The notes under the pieces were generated by a model. It saw only the letters and a list, made by a program, of their open reading frames with translations, had not been told where the DNA came from and did not search any database. 64,000 bases of DNA. Source: Moorella glycerini (GTDB lineage Bacteria; Bacillota; DSM-521; Neomoorellales; Neomoorellaceae). Location of the stretch: contig NZ_CP046244.1 of the NCBI RefSeq assembly GCF_009735625.1, forward strand, positions 496,001-560,000, given 5' to 3'. Below are positions 51,321 to 59,584 of the stretch, one piece after another. The stretch's first letter is position 1. Every line of letters begins with the position of its first letter. Made by a program: the position numbers and the translations under genes.

Positions 51321-52385
51321 TTACTTCTTCTCTTTCTCGGCATCGGCCAGCTTCTGGATATCGATCTTACCCGCTTTCGCATCTTCGATAATCCTGGTCA
51401 TCTTATCCTTCACGCCGTCGGGCAGCTTGTAACTGGGATTCCAGATGATGCCGGTAGCGCCTTCCTTTACCCCCATAGGATAGAATTTAGCTTCAAATTT
51501 GCCATCCATAACTAATTTCACAAAATCTACAATGGCAATGGGATAGCTCTGGATTGAGGTCCCGACAATTGTCTCGGGAGCAACATTGCTCTGATCATGG
51601 TCGTAGCCGACAGCCATGACACCCTTTTCCTTGGCCGCCTGGACGACCCCCAGGCCGGCCTGGTCGGCATTACCCAGGACAACATCAGCGCCCTGCTGGA
51701 TAAAGGCGGTTGCGGTTTCTTTGGCTTTAGCTACATCCTCAAAGCTGCCGGTTAAAGCTGTTTTAACTTCTACTTTAGGATTAACATATTTGGCCCCGGC
51801 TTTAAAACCATAAAGAGCATTGGTAATGGGTGGAATTTCCATGCCGCCTACATAGCCAACTTTGCCTGTCTTGGTCACCAGGCCCGCCAGGGCACCGCCG
51901 AAGAAACCGGCTTCAACGTTCATAACCTGCAGGGAAGCCACATTGGGGGCCTGGCTAATATCCGAACTGGTAACTACAAATTTGACATTGGGGAAGTCTT
52001 TAGCTACGCGCTTGGCGGCATCGCCAAATTCAAAGCCGTGGCCGATGATCACATCATAGCCCTGGGTCGCATAGGCCCGGAAAGCGTCTACCTGGTCCGA
52101 CTGGCTGACCCTTTCCCGGTAGGCCGTCTCGACACCCAGCTCTTCTCCTGCCTTCTTCAGGCCCTCGTAAGCACTGGCATTCCAGCCGTTGTCATTGATA
52201 GGACCAGGTAATAACAGGGCCACCTTTAACTTCTTGCCAGTATCTTTACCCTGGTTGGTCTGGCTGCTCTGGGAAGGCTGCTCCTGTTTGCCGCTCTCCT
52301 TCTTGCCGCCACAGCCGGCCACCAGGACCGTTGTTAATAAAAAGACAACCGCCAGCCCTAACGCTAAAATCCGCCACCGTCTCAT
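51321..52385 (-). CDS. BMP-family substrate-binding lipoprotein
   Basis: 354 residues. Signal peptide with lipobox (LLTTVLVAGCGG), Ser/Gln/Lys linker, then a BMP domain opening with KVALLLPGPINDNGWNASAYEGLKKA. It is close to 59585-60628 and more distant from 20362-21507. ATG 52385 follows AGAAGGAGGCAAAAAA. No permease or ATPase is beside it, so it may share the importer at 16627-20181. It stands alone between a SigH-type promoter and a terminator. Confidence 0.93.
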   Translation of the reverse strand: MRRWRILALGLAVVFLLTTVLVAGCGGKKESGKQEQPSQSSQTNQGKDTGKKLKVALLLPGPINDNGWNASAYEGLKKAGEELGVETAYRERVSQSDQVDAFRAYATQGYDVIIGHGFEFGDAAKRVAKDFPNVKFVVTSSDISQAPNVASLQVMNVEAGFFGGALAGLVTKTGKVGYVGGMEIPPITNALYGFKAGAKYVNPKVEVKTALTGSFEDVAKAKETATAFIQQGADVVLGNADQAGLGVVQAAKEKGVMAVGYDHDQSNVAPETIVGTSIQSYPIAIVDFVKLVMDGKFEAKFYPMGVKEGATGIIWNPSYKLPDGVKDKMTRIIEDAKAGKIDIQKLADAEKEKK

Positions 52386-52530
52386 TTTTTTGCCTCCTTC
52401 TAAAACTGTTTAAAATTTAAACTACCTTATTTCCCAATCCCCCTGCTCAGCGGCTCCGACTAATCAGAAGACTTATTCCCCCTTTCTTAAGCATTATTTG
52501 AGGTTTTAAGAAAGCCTTAACATAGATTTA

Positions 52531-52559
52531 ATATTCGACGCTCAAGTTCAAATTCCTGC
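52531..52559 (-). promoter_or_regulatory. SigH-type promoter of the second BMP lipoprotein
   Basis: GCAGGAATT (52551-52559), 11 bases, GTCGAATAT (52531-52539) on the minus strand. The transcript has a leader of about 140 bases in which I see no riboswitch. Confidence 0.7.
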
Positions 52560-52593
52560 TCTCTATAATCGCTGCCAGCACCCTAATTCCCGG

Positions 52594-52638
52594 AAAAATA
52601 TAAAGCCGCCTCTCTTCTGTCTTGAAAAAAGGCGGCTT
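52594..52638 (-). terminator. Terminator of the ygeW operon
   Basis: AAGCCGCC (52603-52610) pairs with GGCGGCTT (52631-52638); the minus strand continues with TATATTTTT. It lies 66 bases past the ygeW stop and directly before the next SigH-type promoter. Confidence 0.85.
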
Positions 52639-52704
52639 CGTTGCCCGGTAAGCGTCCTTGCTTACGGAAGCTATTATAGTCTACTACTAACGTAATGTCA
52701 ACCT

Positions 52705-53685
52705 TTACTTTAATGTAGCCGCCAGGATGGCCTTGATGGTGTGCAGGCGGTTTTCGGCCTCGTCGTAAATGACCGACTGGGGACCGTCCATGACTTCTTC
52801 CGTAACCTCAATGCCCCGGTCGGCAGGCATGCAGTGCATGTAAATGGCATCTTTATGCCCCAGGGCCATGCGCCGGCTGTCCATGACCCAGTTGGGATAC
52901 TTATCGATGAGTTCGGCCCCTTCGGTATCACTGCCGGTATAGGCGATGGGACCCCAGCTTTTGGCATAAATGATGTCGGCATTCTTGCAGGCCTCATCCA
53001 TATCGTTGACGATGTTAAATTTCACGCCGTTTTCTTCGGCATTTTTCCTGGCCTGTTCCACAATTTCCGGCAGCAGGTAAAACTCAGGCGGGTGGGCCAG
53101 GGTTACATTCATGCCAAAGCGGCTCATGAGGAGAATGAGAGACTGGGGCATGGAGAGAGGCCGCACGTACTTGGGCGCATAGGTCCAGGAAATGGTGAAG
53201 TTGAGACCACGGGTATTCTTGCCGAACTTCTCCTGGATGGTCATAATGTCGGCCAGGGCCTGGGTGGGGTGGTAGAGGTCGCACTGCATATTGATAACAG
53301 GAATCCGGGCGTATTTGGCCAGCTCGCGCATGTAGGCGTTACCAACTTTATAGGTGCAGTTACGAACGCCAATACCGTTACCAAAACGGCCCAGGACTTC
53401 CACTGTGTCCTTGGGCGTCTCGCCGTGGCCGATCTGGGTGGCTTTGGGAGTAAGGTAAATGGCATGACCGCCCAGCTGGGTCATCCCGGTCTCGAAGGCA
53501 TTGCGGGTGCGGGTGGATTCTTCAAAGAAGAGCATGTAGAATGTCTTGTCCTCGAGGAGGCGATGCTTCTCGCCCAGGGCTTTGCGCCGCTTGAGGTCAA
53601 AGGCGATGTCCAGCAGGGTGTCGATTTCTTCTCTGGTCCACTCCTGCAGGGTGATTAAGTGCTTCCCGCGTAAATCGGTCTTCAT
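52705..53685 (-). CDS. ygeW: YgeW-type knotted carbamoyltransferase
   Basis: 326 residues of the aspartate/ornithine carbamoyltransferase superfamily. The carbamoyl-phosphate loop is FFEESTRTRNAFETG, with HPTQALADIMTIQE as the second-domain motif and HCMPADRG near the C-terminus. The insertion FTISWTYAPKYVRPLSMPQ matches the knotted YgeW/acetylornithine-transcarbamylase branch rather than ArgF or PyrB. In E. coli ygeW belongs to the cluster with ygfK, ssnA and xdhD. Working backwards it could yield carbamoyl phosphate for ArcC. It is the last gene behind a molybdenum hydroxylase operon; 134 bases with a GCAGG/CCTGC hairpin and a TATAAT separate it from that operon. Confidence 0.9.
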   Translation of the reverse strand: MKTDLRGKHLITLQEWTREEIDTLLDIAFDLKRRKALGEKHRLLEDKTFYMLFFEESTRTRNAFETGMTQLGGHAIYLTPKATQIGHGETPKDTVEVLGRFGNGIGVRNCTYKVGNAYMRELAKYARIPVINMQCDLYHPTQALADIMTIQEKFGKNTRGLNFTISWTYAPKYVRPLSMPQSLILLMSRFGMNVTLAHPPEFYLLPEIVEQARKNAEENGVKFNIVNDMDEACKNADIIYAKSWGPIAYTGSDTEGAELIDKYPNWVMDSRRMALGHKDAIYMHCMPADRGIEVTEEVMDGPQSVIYDEAENRLHTIKAILAATLK

Positions 53686-53819
53686 GTGATTCCCTCCATA
53701 TTGGAATGTATTTGGTTAAATTATATCACCAGCAGGACCCCACGGGACCTGCCAGAAAACGGATGTCGGGGGCCGGAAGTCGGAGAGCGGAATTTGGTGC
53801 CGCCTTGCGGCATGGGTAT

Positions 53820-54302
53820 CTACTCTCGCCCGGCCATGTGGGTGGCCGCGTCCTCGATAGCAGCTACAATCTGCTCATAGCCGGTACAGCGGCATAAATT
53901 GCCGGCAATGGCGGCCCGGATTGCGGCCCTGGTGGGATGGGGGTTTTTATCCAGCAGGGCCTTGGCGCTCATGATCATCCCCGGGGTGCAGAAACCGCAC
54001 TGGAGGGCATTATGCTTGATAAAAGCCTCCTGCAGGGGGTGGAGGCGCCCGTCCTGCTCCAGACCTTCGATGGTGATAATCTCCTTCCCTTCCGCTGCTG
54101 CCGCCAGAACCAGGCAGGAATTGACCGCCTGGCCGTCCATAATGACGGTACAGGCGCCGCACTCGCCAATGCCGCAACCCTCTTTCGTACCCGTGAGCAT
54201 TAATTCATCCCGCAGGACATCCAAGAGGCGGGCATTGGGAGCAACCCTGACGGTATAATCGCGGCCGTTGACCTTGAGCTGGAGGCTGATTTTTTCACTC
54301 AT
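53820..54302 (-). CDS. Molybdenum hydroxylase iron-sulfur subunit
   Basis: 160 residues; [2Fe-2S] motifs GCGIGECGACTVIMDG and LQCGFCTPGMIM ... NLCRCTGYE. It overlaps the FAD-subunit gene by eight bases, which implies coupled translation and a 1:1 complex with the two preceding subunits. Order here is molybdenum, FAD, iron-sulfur. Confidence 0.94.
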   Translation of the reverse strand: MSEKISLQLKVNGRDYTVRVAPNARLLDVLRDELMLTGTKEGCGIGECGACTVIMDGQAVNSCLVLAAAAEGKEIITIEGLEQDGRLHPLQEAFIKHNALQCGFCTPGMIMSAKALLDKNPHPTRAAIRAAIAGNLCRCTGYEQIVAAIEDAATHMAGRE

Positions 54303-55173
54303 CTTCCCTCACCCCCGCGGCCTGTAAAATCGCCCGCCTGGTCAGGACGGCAATTACCGGGAGCTTGTACTCTGTTGACCAGCGCACGCCACTTAAGCGT
54401 ACCATTTCCTGCCCCACCATCTCGCCCGCCTGCCGTGCTAATTCCGGGCTCACCATATTCCCAAGCAGCAGGGCTTCCGCAGGCGGTACCCGGCTGGCCA
54501 CCGGCAGAGCGGCGCCGGGTACAATGCGGGCCGCGGTTACCCTGCCGGCTGCATCCCGGTCAATGACTACGGCTATATTTAACCGGGCGATGCTTAAGGC
54601 CTTGCGCCGGCCGAGTTTCAGGAAGGCACTGCCCGCTGAAGGCGGTAATTTTTTAAAGGTAATGGCTGTGATTATTTCCCCTGCCGCCAGGGTGGTCCGG
54701 TAGGGCCCGGCGAGTAAATCCTGGACCGGCACCTGGCGCTCACCCTGGCTGCTTACCAGGTTGACCCGGGCCTCAAGGGCAATAAAAGCCGGCACCGTGT
54801 CGGCGGCCGGGGAGGCATTGGCGAGATTCCCGCCCATAGTTCCCCGGTTGCGGATCTGGGGCGATCCCACCTGAGCGGCGGCCATGGCCAGGAGGGGAGC
54901 ATATTTCTGGAGCAAAGGAGAAGCAGCTATGTCCGTATGCGTGGTCAGGGCGCCGATGCTGATGGTATCGCCCTCTTCCCGGATATAGTTCATTCCCCCC
55001 AGATAGCCCAGGTCAATAATTTCGCTGACCCCGGCCAGGCGGCGATTTTCTTCCCGCAGGGCTACTACCAGGTCCGTACCCCCGGCCATTACCCGGGCAG
55101 CAGGGCCGTATTGCGCCAGGAGCCGGCAGGCCTCCATGAGGCTCCCGGGGCGGTGATAGTTAAAGGCCTGCAT
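54295..55173 (-). CDS. Molybdenum hydroxylase FAD subunit
   Basis: 292 residues; FAD motifs ARVMAGGTDLVVAL and GSPQIRNRGTMGGNLANASPAADT. The start follows the molybdenum-subunit stop with no gap. It completes a three-subunit enzyme of the xanthine dehydrogenase type together with 53820-54302 and 55174-57483. Confidence 0.94.
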   Translation of the reverse strand: MQAFNYHRPGSLMEACRLLAQYGPAARVMAGGTDLVVALREENRRLAGVSEIIDLGYLGGMNYIREEGDTISIGALTTHTDIAASPLLQKYAPLLAMAAAQVGSPQIRNRGTMGGNLANASPAADTVPAFIALEARVNLVSSQGERQVPVQDLLAGPYRTTLAAGEIITAITFKKLPPSAGSAFLKLGRRKALSIARLNIAVVIDRDAAGRVTAARIVPGAALPVASRVPPAEALLLGNMVSPELARQAGEMVGQEMVRLSGVRWSTEYKLPVIAVLTRRAILQAAGVREDE

Positions 55174-57483
55174 TTAAGCCCCCCCTCCCCGCTTTAAAGC
55201 TCTGCCCAGCAAGACCCGTTCCAGGTTGGCCGGCAATTCCCGTACCGTCTTGCCGGTGGCGTCGGCAATGGCACTGGCTATAGCGGCTGCGATGCACTCT
55301 GTCGCCGCTTCCCCCATACTCTTCGCCCGGAAGGGACCGTGATAATCTTCGCTCTCGTAAAGGATGGTTTCCATGGCTGGCATGTCCAGAGCGGTAGGAA
55401 TAATATATTCATCAAAGTTGGGGTTTAAGATGCGGCCCTGATCAAATTCGATTTCTTCCGTGAGGGCCATGCCCAGCCCCATGGCCACGCCGCCATAGAT
55501 CTGGCCCTGCAGCAGGGCCGGGTTGATGGCCTGGCCGACATCATGACCGGCCGTAACCTTCAATACCTCGACCTGGCCCGTTTCCATATCAACCTCTACT
55601 TCGGCCACCACGCAAGCATAGGTATAGGTGGGAAAAGCCTTGCCCTGGCCGGTAGGCCGGTCCCATACCGGCGGTTCAGGCTGGTACCATTTAAAACTCG
55701 TTAACGTATATCCCCTTTGCAGGGCCATCCTGACGGCTTCCTGGAAAGTCACCTTGCGAGCAGGATCCTGCCGGCAATAGATTATACCTTCCCTGCCCTC
55801 CAGATCTTCCGGCCGGCAGCCGAGTTGTTCTGCCGCCACTCCATGGAGGATCTTTTTGATCTCCCTGGCTGCCTCCTGCATGGGCTTGCCCCCGGTAAAG
55901 GTACCCCGCGACGCCACTGTCATGCCACCATCGGGCATGGTAGTGGTGTCCACCCGCGTGTAAATGATATTTTCCATACCTATACCCAGTTCTTCGGCCA
56001 CAATCTGGGCATGGGCCGTTGACAGCCCCTGGCCGTTATCGGTTAACCCCGAACGGACGGTCACGCTACCATCGCTGGCCACCGTAATCATTCCCCCGGT
56101 GGCATCATAGGTTTCCGCCCCCAGGCCGCAGCCGCGGAAGCTTACCACCAGGCCAATCCCCCGGCGTTTGGAACCGCCCCTGGCCCTCTCCCGGGCATAT
56201 TTTTCCCGCCGGGCATAGTAGTTACTCCTGGCGATAACGGCATCCATCACTTCTACCAGGGGTACCGTCTGGTCAACAAGTTGCTGCCCGGTGGCAGTAA
56301 TGGAGCCCGGTCGCAGGGCGTTTTGGCGCCGCAACTCCACCGGGTCCATATTCAGGGCGGCCGCCAGCTCATCCATCAATTGTTCCTGGGCGTAAATAAT
56401 CTGGGGCGAGCTGTAACCCCGCATGGCGCCGGCGTAAACCTTGTTGGTATGGACAGCATAAACATCGACTTTTACGTTGGGGATTTCGTAACACCCTGCC
56501 GCGTGGACGCAGGCGCGCCAGTTCATGAACTGGGCCTGGGAGTTATAGGCCCCTCCTTCATCCACCAGTTCGGCTTCCAGGGCCAGGATCTTACCTTCTT
56601 TTGTAGCTCCTATTTTGTAACGGAACCGGAAGGGATGGCGCTTGGAACTCTCAATAAAGGATTCTTCCCTGGTATTGACCATCTTCACCGGCCGGCCGGT
56701 TTTGACGGCCATGATGGCGGCACGGCCGCACATCATCCCCATCTGTTCCTCTTTACCGCCAAAGGAACCGCCCAGGGTCTGCTGGATGACGTGGACCTGG
56801 CCCAGTTTTAGACCTAAGGCGGTGGCCACAGCCCAGCGAGTCATATAGGGATTCTGTAACGAGCCATAGACTATAACCCCGTTGTTGACCGGATCCGGCA
56901 CCACCACACAGGCCTCCGGCTCGATATAAGCATGCTCAATATATTGCGTCCGGTATTCGCGTTCAATAATTACATCGCAGGCCGCAAAACCGGCTGCTAC
57001 ATCCCCTTTGCGCACCGGCCAGTGGGTGTTCTGGACAATATTCCCCGGGGCGTACTCCTGGACCTGAGGTGCGCCCGGCGCCAGGGCCTCTTCAATGGAG
57101 TAAACACCGGGCAAGGGCTCATACTCCACCTTAATGGCTTTAATGGCGGCCTCGGCCTGCTCCCTGGTTTCAGCGGCCACCATGGCCAGGGCATCGCCGG
57201 TATAGCGGACGCGGTCCCTGGCCAGGAAGAGGTAGGTACACCAGGAAGGCTCCCCTGGTAAATCGTCGGCAGTCAAGACACAGTGGACGCCGGGCATTTG
57301 CCTCGCCGCGTTTGTCTCCAGGCTTTTAATGCGGGCGTGGGCTACTTTACTCCGTAATACTTTGCCGTATAGCATGCCGGGGAAATATAAATCGGCAGCG
57401 TACCTGGCCCGCCCGGTAACCTTTTCATAGGCATCTACCCGTGGGACCGGGTGATTGACAACTGCAGGGCTCACAAGCCTCAC
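55174..57483 (-). CDS. Xanthine-dehydrogenase-type molybdenum-binding subunit
   Basis: 769 residues. Motifs: TLGGSFGGKEE, GAMRGYSSPQ, VRSGLTDNGQGLST and the catalytic Glu in SMGEAATECIAAA. The GYSSPQ variant replaces the usual GYGSPQ/GFGAPQ near the active site, and the C-terminal ECIAAAIASAI lacks the usual Val-Ala-Pro-Ala; both set it apart from the other three large subunits here and may mean another substrate. It overlaps the amidohydrolase stop by four bases. Confidence 0.93.
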   Translation of the reverse strand: MRLVSPAVVNHPVPRVDAYEKVTGRARYAADLYFPGMLYGKVLRSKVAHARIKSLETNAARQMPGVHCVLTADDLPGEPSWCTYLFLARDRVRYTGDALAMVAAETREQAEAAIKAIKVEYEPLPGVYSIEEALAPGAPQVQEYAPGNIVQNTHWPVRKGDVAAGFAACDVIIEREYRTQYIEHAYIEPEACVVVPDPVNNGVIVYGSLQNPYMTRWAVATALGLKLGQVHVIQQTLGGSFGGKEEQMGMMCGRAAIMAVKTGRPVKMVNTREESFIESSKRHPFRFRYKIGATKEGKILALEAELVDEGGAYNSQAQFMNWRACVHAAGCYEIPNVKVDVYAVHTNKVYAGAMRGYSSPQIIYAQEQLMDELAAALNMDPVELRRQNALRPGSITATGQQLVDQTVPLVEVMDAVIARSNYYARREKYARERARGGSKRRGIGLVVSFRGCGLGAETYDATGGMITVASDGSVTVRSGLTDNGQGLSTAHAQIVAEELGIGMENIIYTRVDTTTMPDGGMTVASRGTFTGGKPMQEAAREIKKILHGVAAEQLGCRPEDLEGREGIIYCRQDPARKVTFQEAVRMALQRGYTLTSFKWYQPEPPVWDRPTGQGKAFPTYTYACVVAEVEVDMETGQVEVLKVTAGHDVGQAINPALLQGQIYGGVAMGLGMALTEEIEFDQGRILNPNFDEYIIPTALDMPAMETILYESEDYHGPFRAKSMGEAATECIAAAIASAIADATGKTVRELPANLERVLLGRALKRGGGA

Positions 57484-58802
57484 CTCCAGAATGCCAGGGC
57501 GGCGTCCCGGGTCTCAGCTTTTACTTTAGCCGCCTCCAGGGTCAGCAGGCGCCCTTCCCGCTGCAAGAATTTGCCGTTCACCATCACATCGACTACATCC
57601 CCGGGATTGCGAAAGAGGATAATCTGGTCGAAGATATTTTCGGCATTGATGGGAGTCGGTGTGTCGGCTTTAATGGTAATTAAGTCTGCCGGGCAATCAG
57701 GTTCCAGGCGGCCCAGTTCCGGCTCCCCAAGGGCCCGGGCACCCATGTCGGTGGCCAGCCCGAAGACCGTCCGGGCAGGCATCACCTGGGGGCTCTTCAT
57801 ATTAGCCTTGTGGATCAGGAAGGCCCCCCGCATGACTTCAAAGAAGTTATTGATATAACCATCGGTTCCCAACCCCAGGGGTACACCGGCCGCTAAAAGC
57901 TGGGGTACCGGGGCAATGCCACCGCCGACTTCACAGTTGGACAGGGGCATGTGGACCAGCCGCGCCCCGCTGGCTGCCAGGAGTTCAATCTCTCCTGCCG
58001 CCAGGTCCACTCCCTGGGAGGCCAGGATATGGGCCCCCAGGATATTCAGGTCGCGGTAAACCTCAACCGGCCGCTTGCCGTAGGTTTGCCGGCAGTATTG
58101 AGGCTCATAAGGGCTTTCCGAGAGGTGCATGTGCAGGTCGCTGCCCAGTTCCCGGGCCAGTTCGCTGGCCCGGATGAGGAATTCCGGTGAACAGGTAAAG
58201 GTGGTGTGCACGCTCATGAGTCCCTTGACCAGGGGATCTCCCTGGCAGGCCCGGATAAACCCGGCATTTTCCTTTAATCCTAACTCGCCGTTTTCCTGGC
58301 TTATCCTTTCACAGGCTTCAAAGGAAAGGATAGCCCTTAAACCGGCCCGGCGGACGATCCCGGCTTCCACCTCCAGGGCCCCGGGAATGGCTGCCGGCGC
58401 CTCCAGGATATCGCAGAAAGTGGTAATGCCGCTGGCGATCATCTCCACACAGGCCCAGGCCGTGGTTGTAGCGACCAGGTTATGGTCAAGGCGGTTCTCT
58501 ACCTGGGGCCACCAGAAATCCTCCAGGAAACTGTAAAAACCGGCAGGAGCGTTTTTCACGCTGATGCCATGGGACAGGATGCCGTACATGTGCATGTGCC
58601 CGTTAATGAAACCGGGACTGATAATAGCGTCACGGGCGTCGATGACCTCACCCCGGTCGGGTGCCGCCAGGAGTTCTTCATTAGGCCCTATGGCAGCGAT
58701 CTTACCACCGGCTACCCGGACTCCCCAGCTGGGGTGCACTTCCGCCCGGGAAGAGGTTATCAAAAACCCGCCGAGGATGGTTACAGGACCTGGCACCGGC
58801 AA
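57480..58802 (-). CDS. SsnA-like amidohydrolase, second copy
   Basis: 440 residues of the same amidohydrolase branch as ssnA. Metal ligands are in SPGFINGHMHMYG, HMHLSESPYEP, and the Asp in GLGTDGYINN. The segment GISVKNAPAGFYSFLEDFWWPQVENRLD mirrors SsnA, but the His that SsnA carries in IAAHCVHV is replaced: here the corresponding stretch is GAHILASQGVD/ARLVHMPLSN, so the metal site may differ. First gene of the operon that continues with a three-subunit molybdenum hydroxylase and YgeW, so it probably deaminates or hydrolyses a related heterocycle. Confidence 0.88.
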   Translation of the reverse strand: MPVPGPVTILGGFLITSSRAEVHPSWGVRVAGGKIAAIGPNEELLAAPDRGEVIDARDAIISPGFINGHMHMYGILSHGISVKNAPAGFYSFLEDFWWPQVENRLDHNLVATTTAWACVEMIASGITTFCDILEAPAAIPGALEVEAGIVRRAGLRAILSFEACERISQENGELGLKENAGFIRACQGDPLVKGLMSVHTTFTCSPEFLIRASELARELGSDLHMHLSESPYEPQYCRQTYGKRPVEVYRDLNILGAHILASQGVDLAAGEIELLAASGARLVHMPLSNCEVGGGIAPVPQLLAAGVPLGLGTDGYINNFFEVMRGAFLIHKANMKSPQVMPARTVFGLATDMGARALGEPELGRLEPDCPADLITIKADTPTPINAENIFDQIILFRNPGDVVDVMVNGKFLQREGRLLTLEAAKVKAETRDAALAFWR

Positions 58803-58835
58803 AATAACACCTCCAGAATTAAGCCACGTTTAATC

Positions 58836-58864
58836 TTATTCAACTTTTTTTAGTAAAATCCTGC
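58836..58864 (-). promoter_or_regulatory. SigH-type promoter of the amidohydrolase-hydroxylase-ygeW operon
   Basis: GCAGGATTT (58856-58864), 11 bases, GTTGAATAA (58836-58844) on the minus strand, 34 bases before the GTG/ATG start region at 58802. Confidence 0.65.
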
Positions 58865-58927
58865 TGAAAAAGGGTCAAGGTTAAAAAAAATATTTCTCCC
58901 GGGCGAGAGGAGGTAGTCTAATTCCTT

Positions 58928-59467
58928 TTAGAAACTTGGCGGCGTACACGCCAGCAATACAATCGCCGGTTCCTCGCTATGATTAAACCAGCGATGGGGT
59001 ATATGGGCCGGATAATAAATGATATCTCCTTGTTTTAGCTGGTAATAATCCTTTTCATCAAAACAAATCTCCACTTCCCCTTTTAAAACATAACAAAATT
59101 CTTCGCCCTGGTGGCAACTGGACTTATTGGTAGCACTACCGGATTGCAGTTTAATAATAGTTGCTTCCAATTTTTCCGCTGCAAAAAGGAGTTCTATAGT
59201 CACCCCTTCATTACGAACGTATTCCTGGCGTTCCTCCTGCTTGATTAATTTAATTAATGGCCTGATGTCATCCTCCAGGAGGAAAAACACCGAAGGGACT
59301 TCCAGGGCGGAAGCTAAGTCTTTAAGCAGGCTGACGCTTAAATTGGCTTTACCGTTCTCGATCTGGCTGAGGTAGGAATAAGATATGCCAACTTTGGCGG
59401 CTAATTCTTGCAGGCTGAGGCCCCTTTGTTTGCGTAAAGACCTGATCCTTTTACCTACAGTATCCAC
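58928..59467 (-). CDS. XRE-family regulator with cupin domain
   Basis: 179 residues. Residues 1-60 are a Cro/XRE helix-turn-helix (IRSLRKQRGLSLQELAAKVGISYSYLSQIENG). Residues 105-175 form a cupin barrel (HQGEEFCYVLKGEVEICFDEKDYYQLKQGDIIYYPAHIPHRWFN), which probably binds a small ligand. Proteins of this build (PuuR, SinR-cupin types) repress catabolic operons for amines and amino acids. It is monocistronic and lies between two purine-type operons, so it is the best candidate local regulator. Leu-rich linker between the domains. Target sites were not identified. Confidence 0.92.
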   Translation of the reverse strand: MDTVGKRIRSLRKQRGLSLQELAAKVGISYSYLSQIENGKANLSVSLLKDLASALEVPSVFFLLEDDIRPLIKLIKQEERQEYVRNEGVTIELLFAAEKLEATIIKLQSGSATNKSSCHQGEEFCYVLKGEVEICFDEKDYYQLKQGDIIYYPAHIPHRWFNHSEEPAIVLLACTPPSF

Positions 59468-59519
59468 CAGTTATTCCCCCGACTGTTGCTGTGAAATCAT
59501 GCGCAACTAAATTATGGCT

Positions 59520-59556
59520 AAATGCCGCAGTTGCTGAGCAGCAACTGCGGCATTTT
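59520..59556 (-). terminator. Strong hairpin behind the BMP lipoprotein gene
   Basis: AAATGCCGCAGTTGC and GCAACTGCGGCATTT form a perfect 15-bp stem with a 6-base loop. T-runs on both sides are short. It ends the minus-strand operon 64000-59585 and separates it from the XRE-cupin gene. Confidence 0.75.
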
Positions 59557-59584
59557 AGGTACTAGACCTTTTTTACTTGGGTTT

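Noticed and set aside
52674-52699. TTGACA and TATAAT behind ygeW
   Set aside because: The spacer is only 14 bases, and the ygeW terminator follows directly; a SigH-type site further on explains the next gene better.
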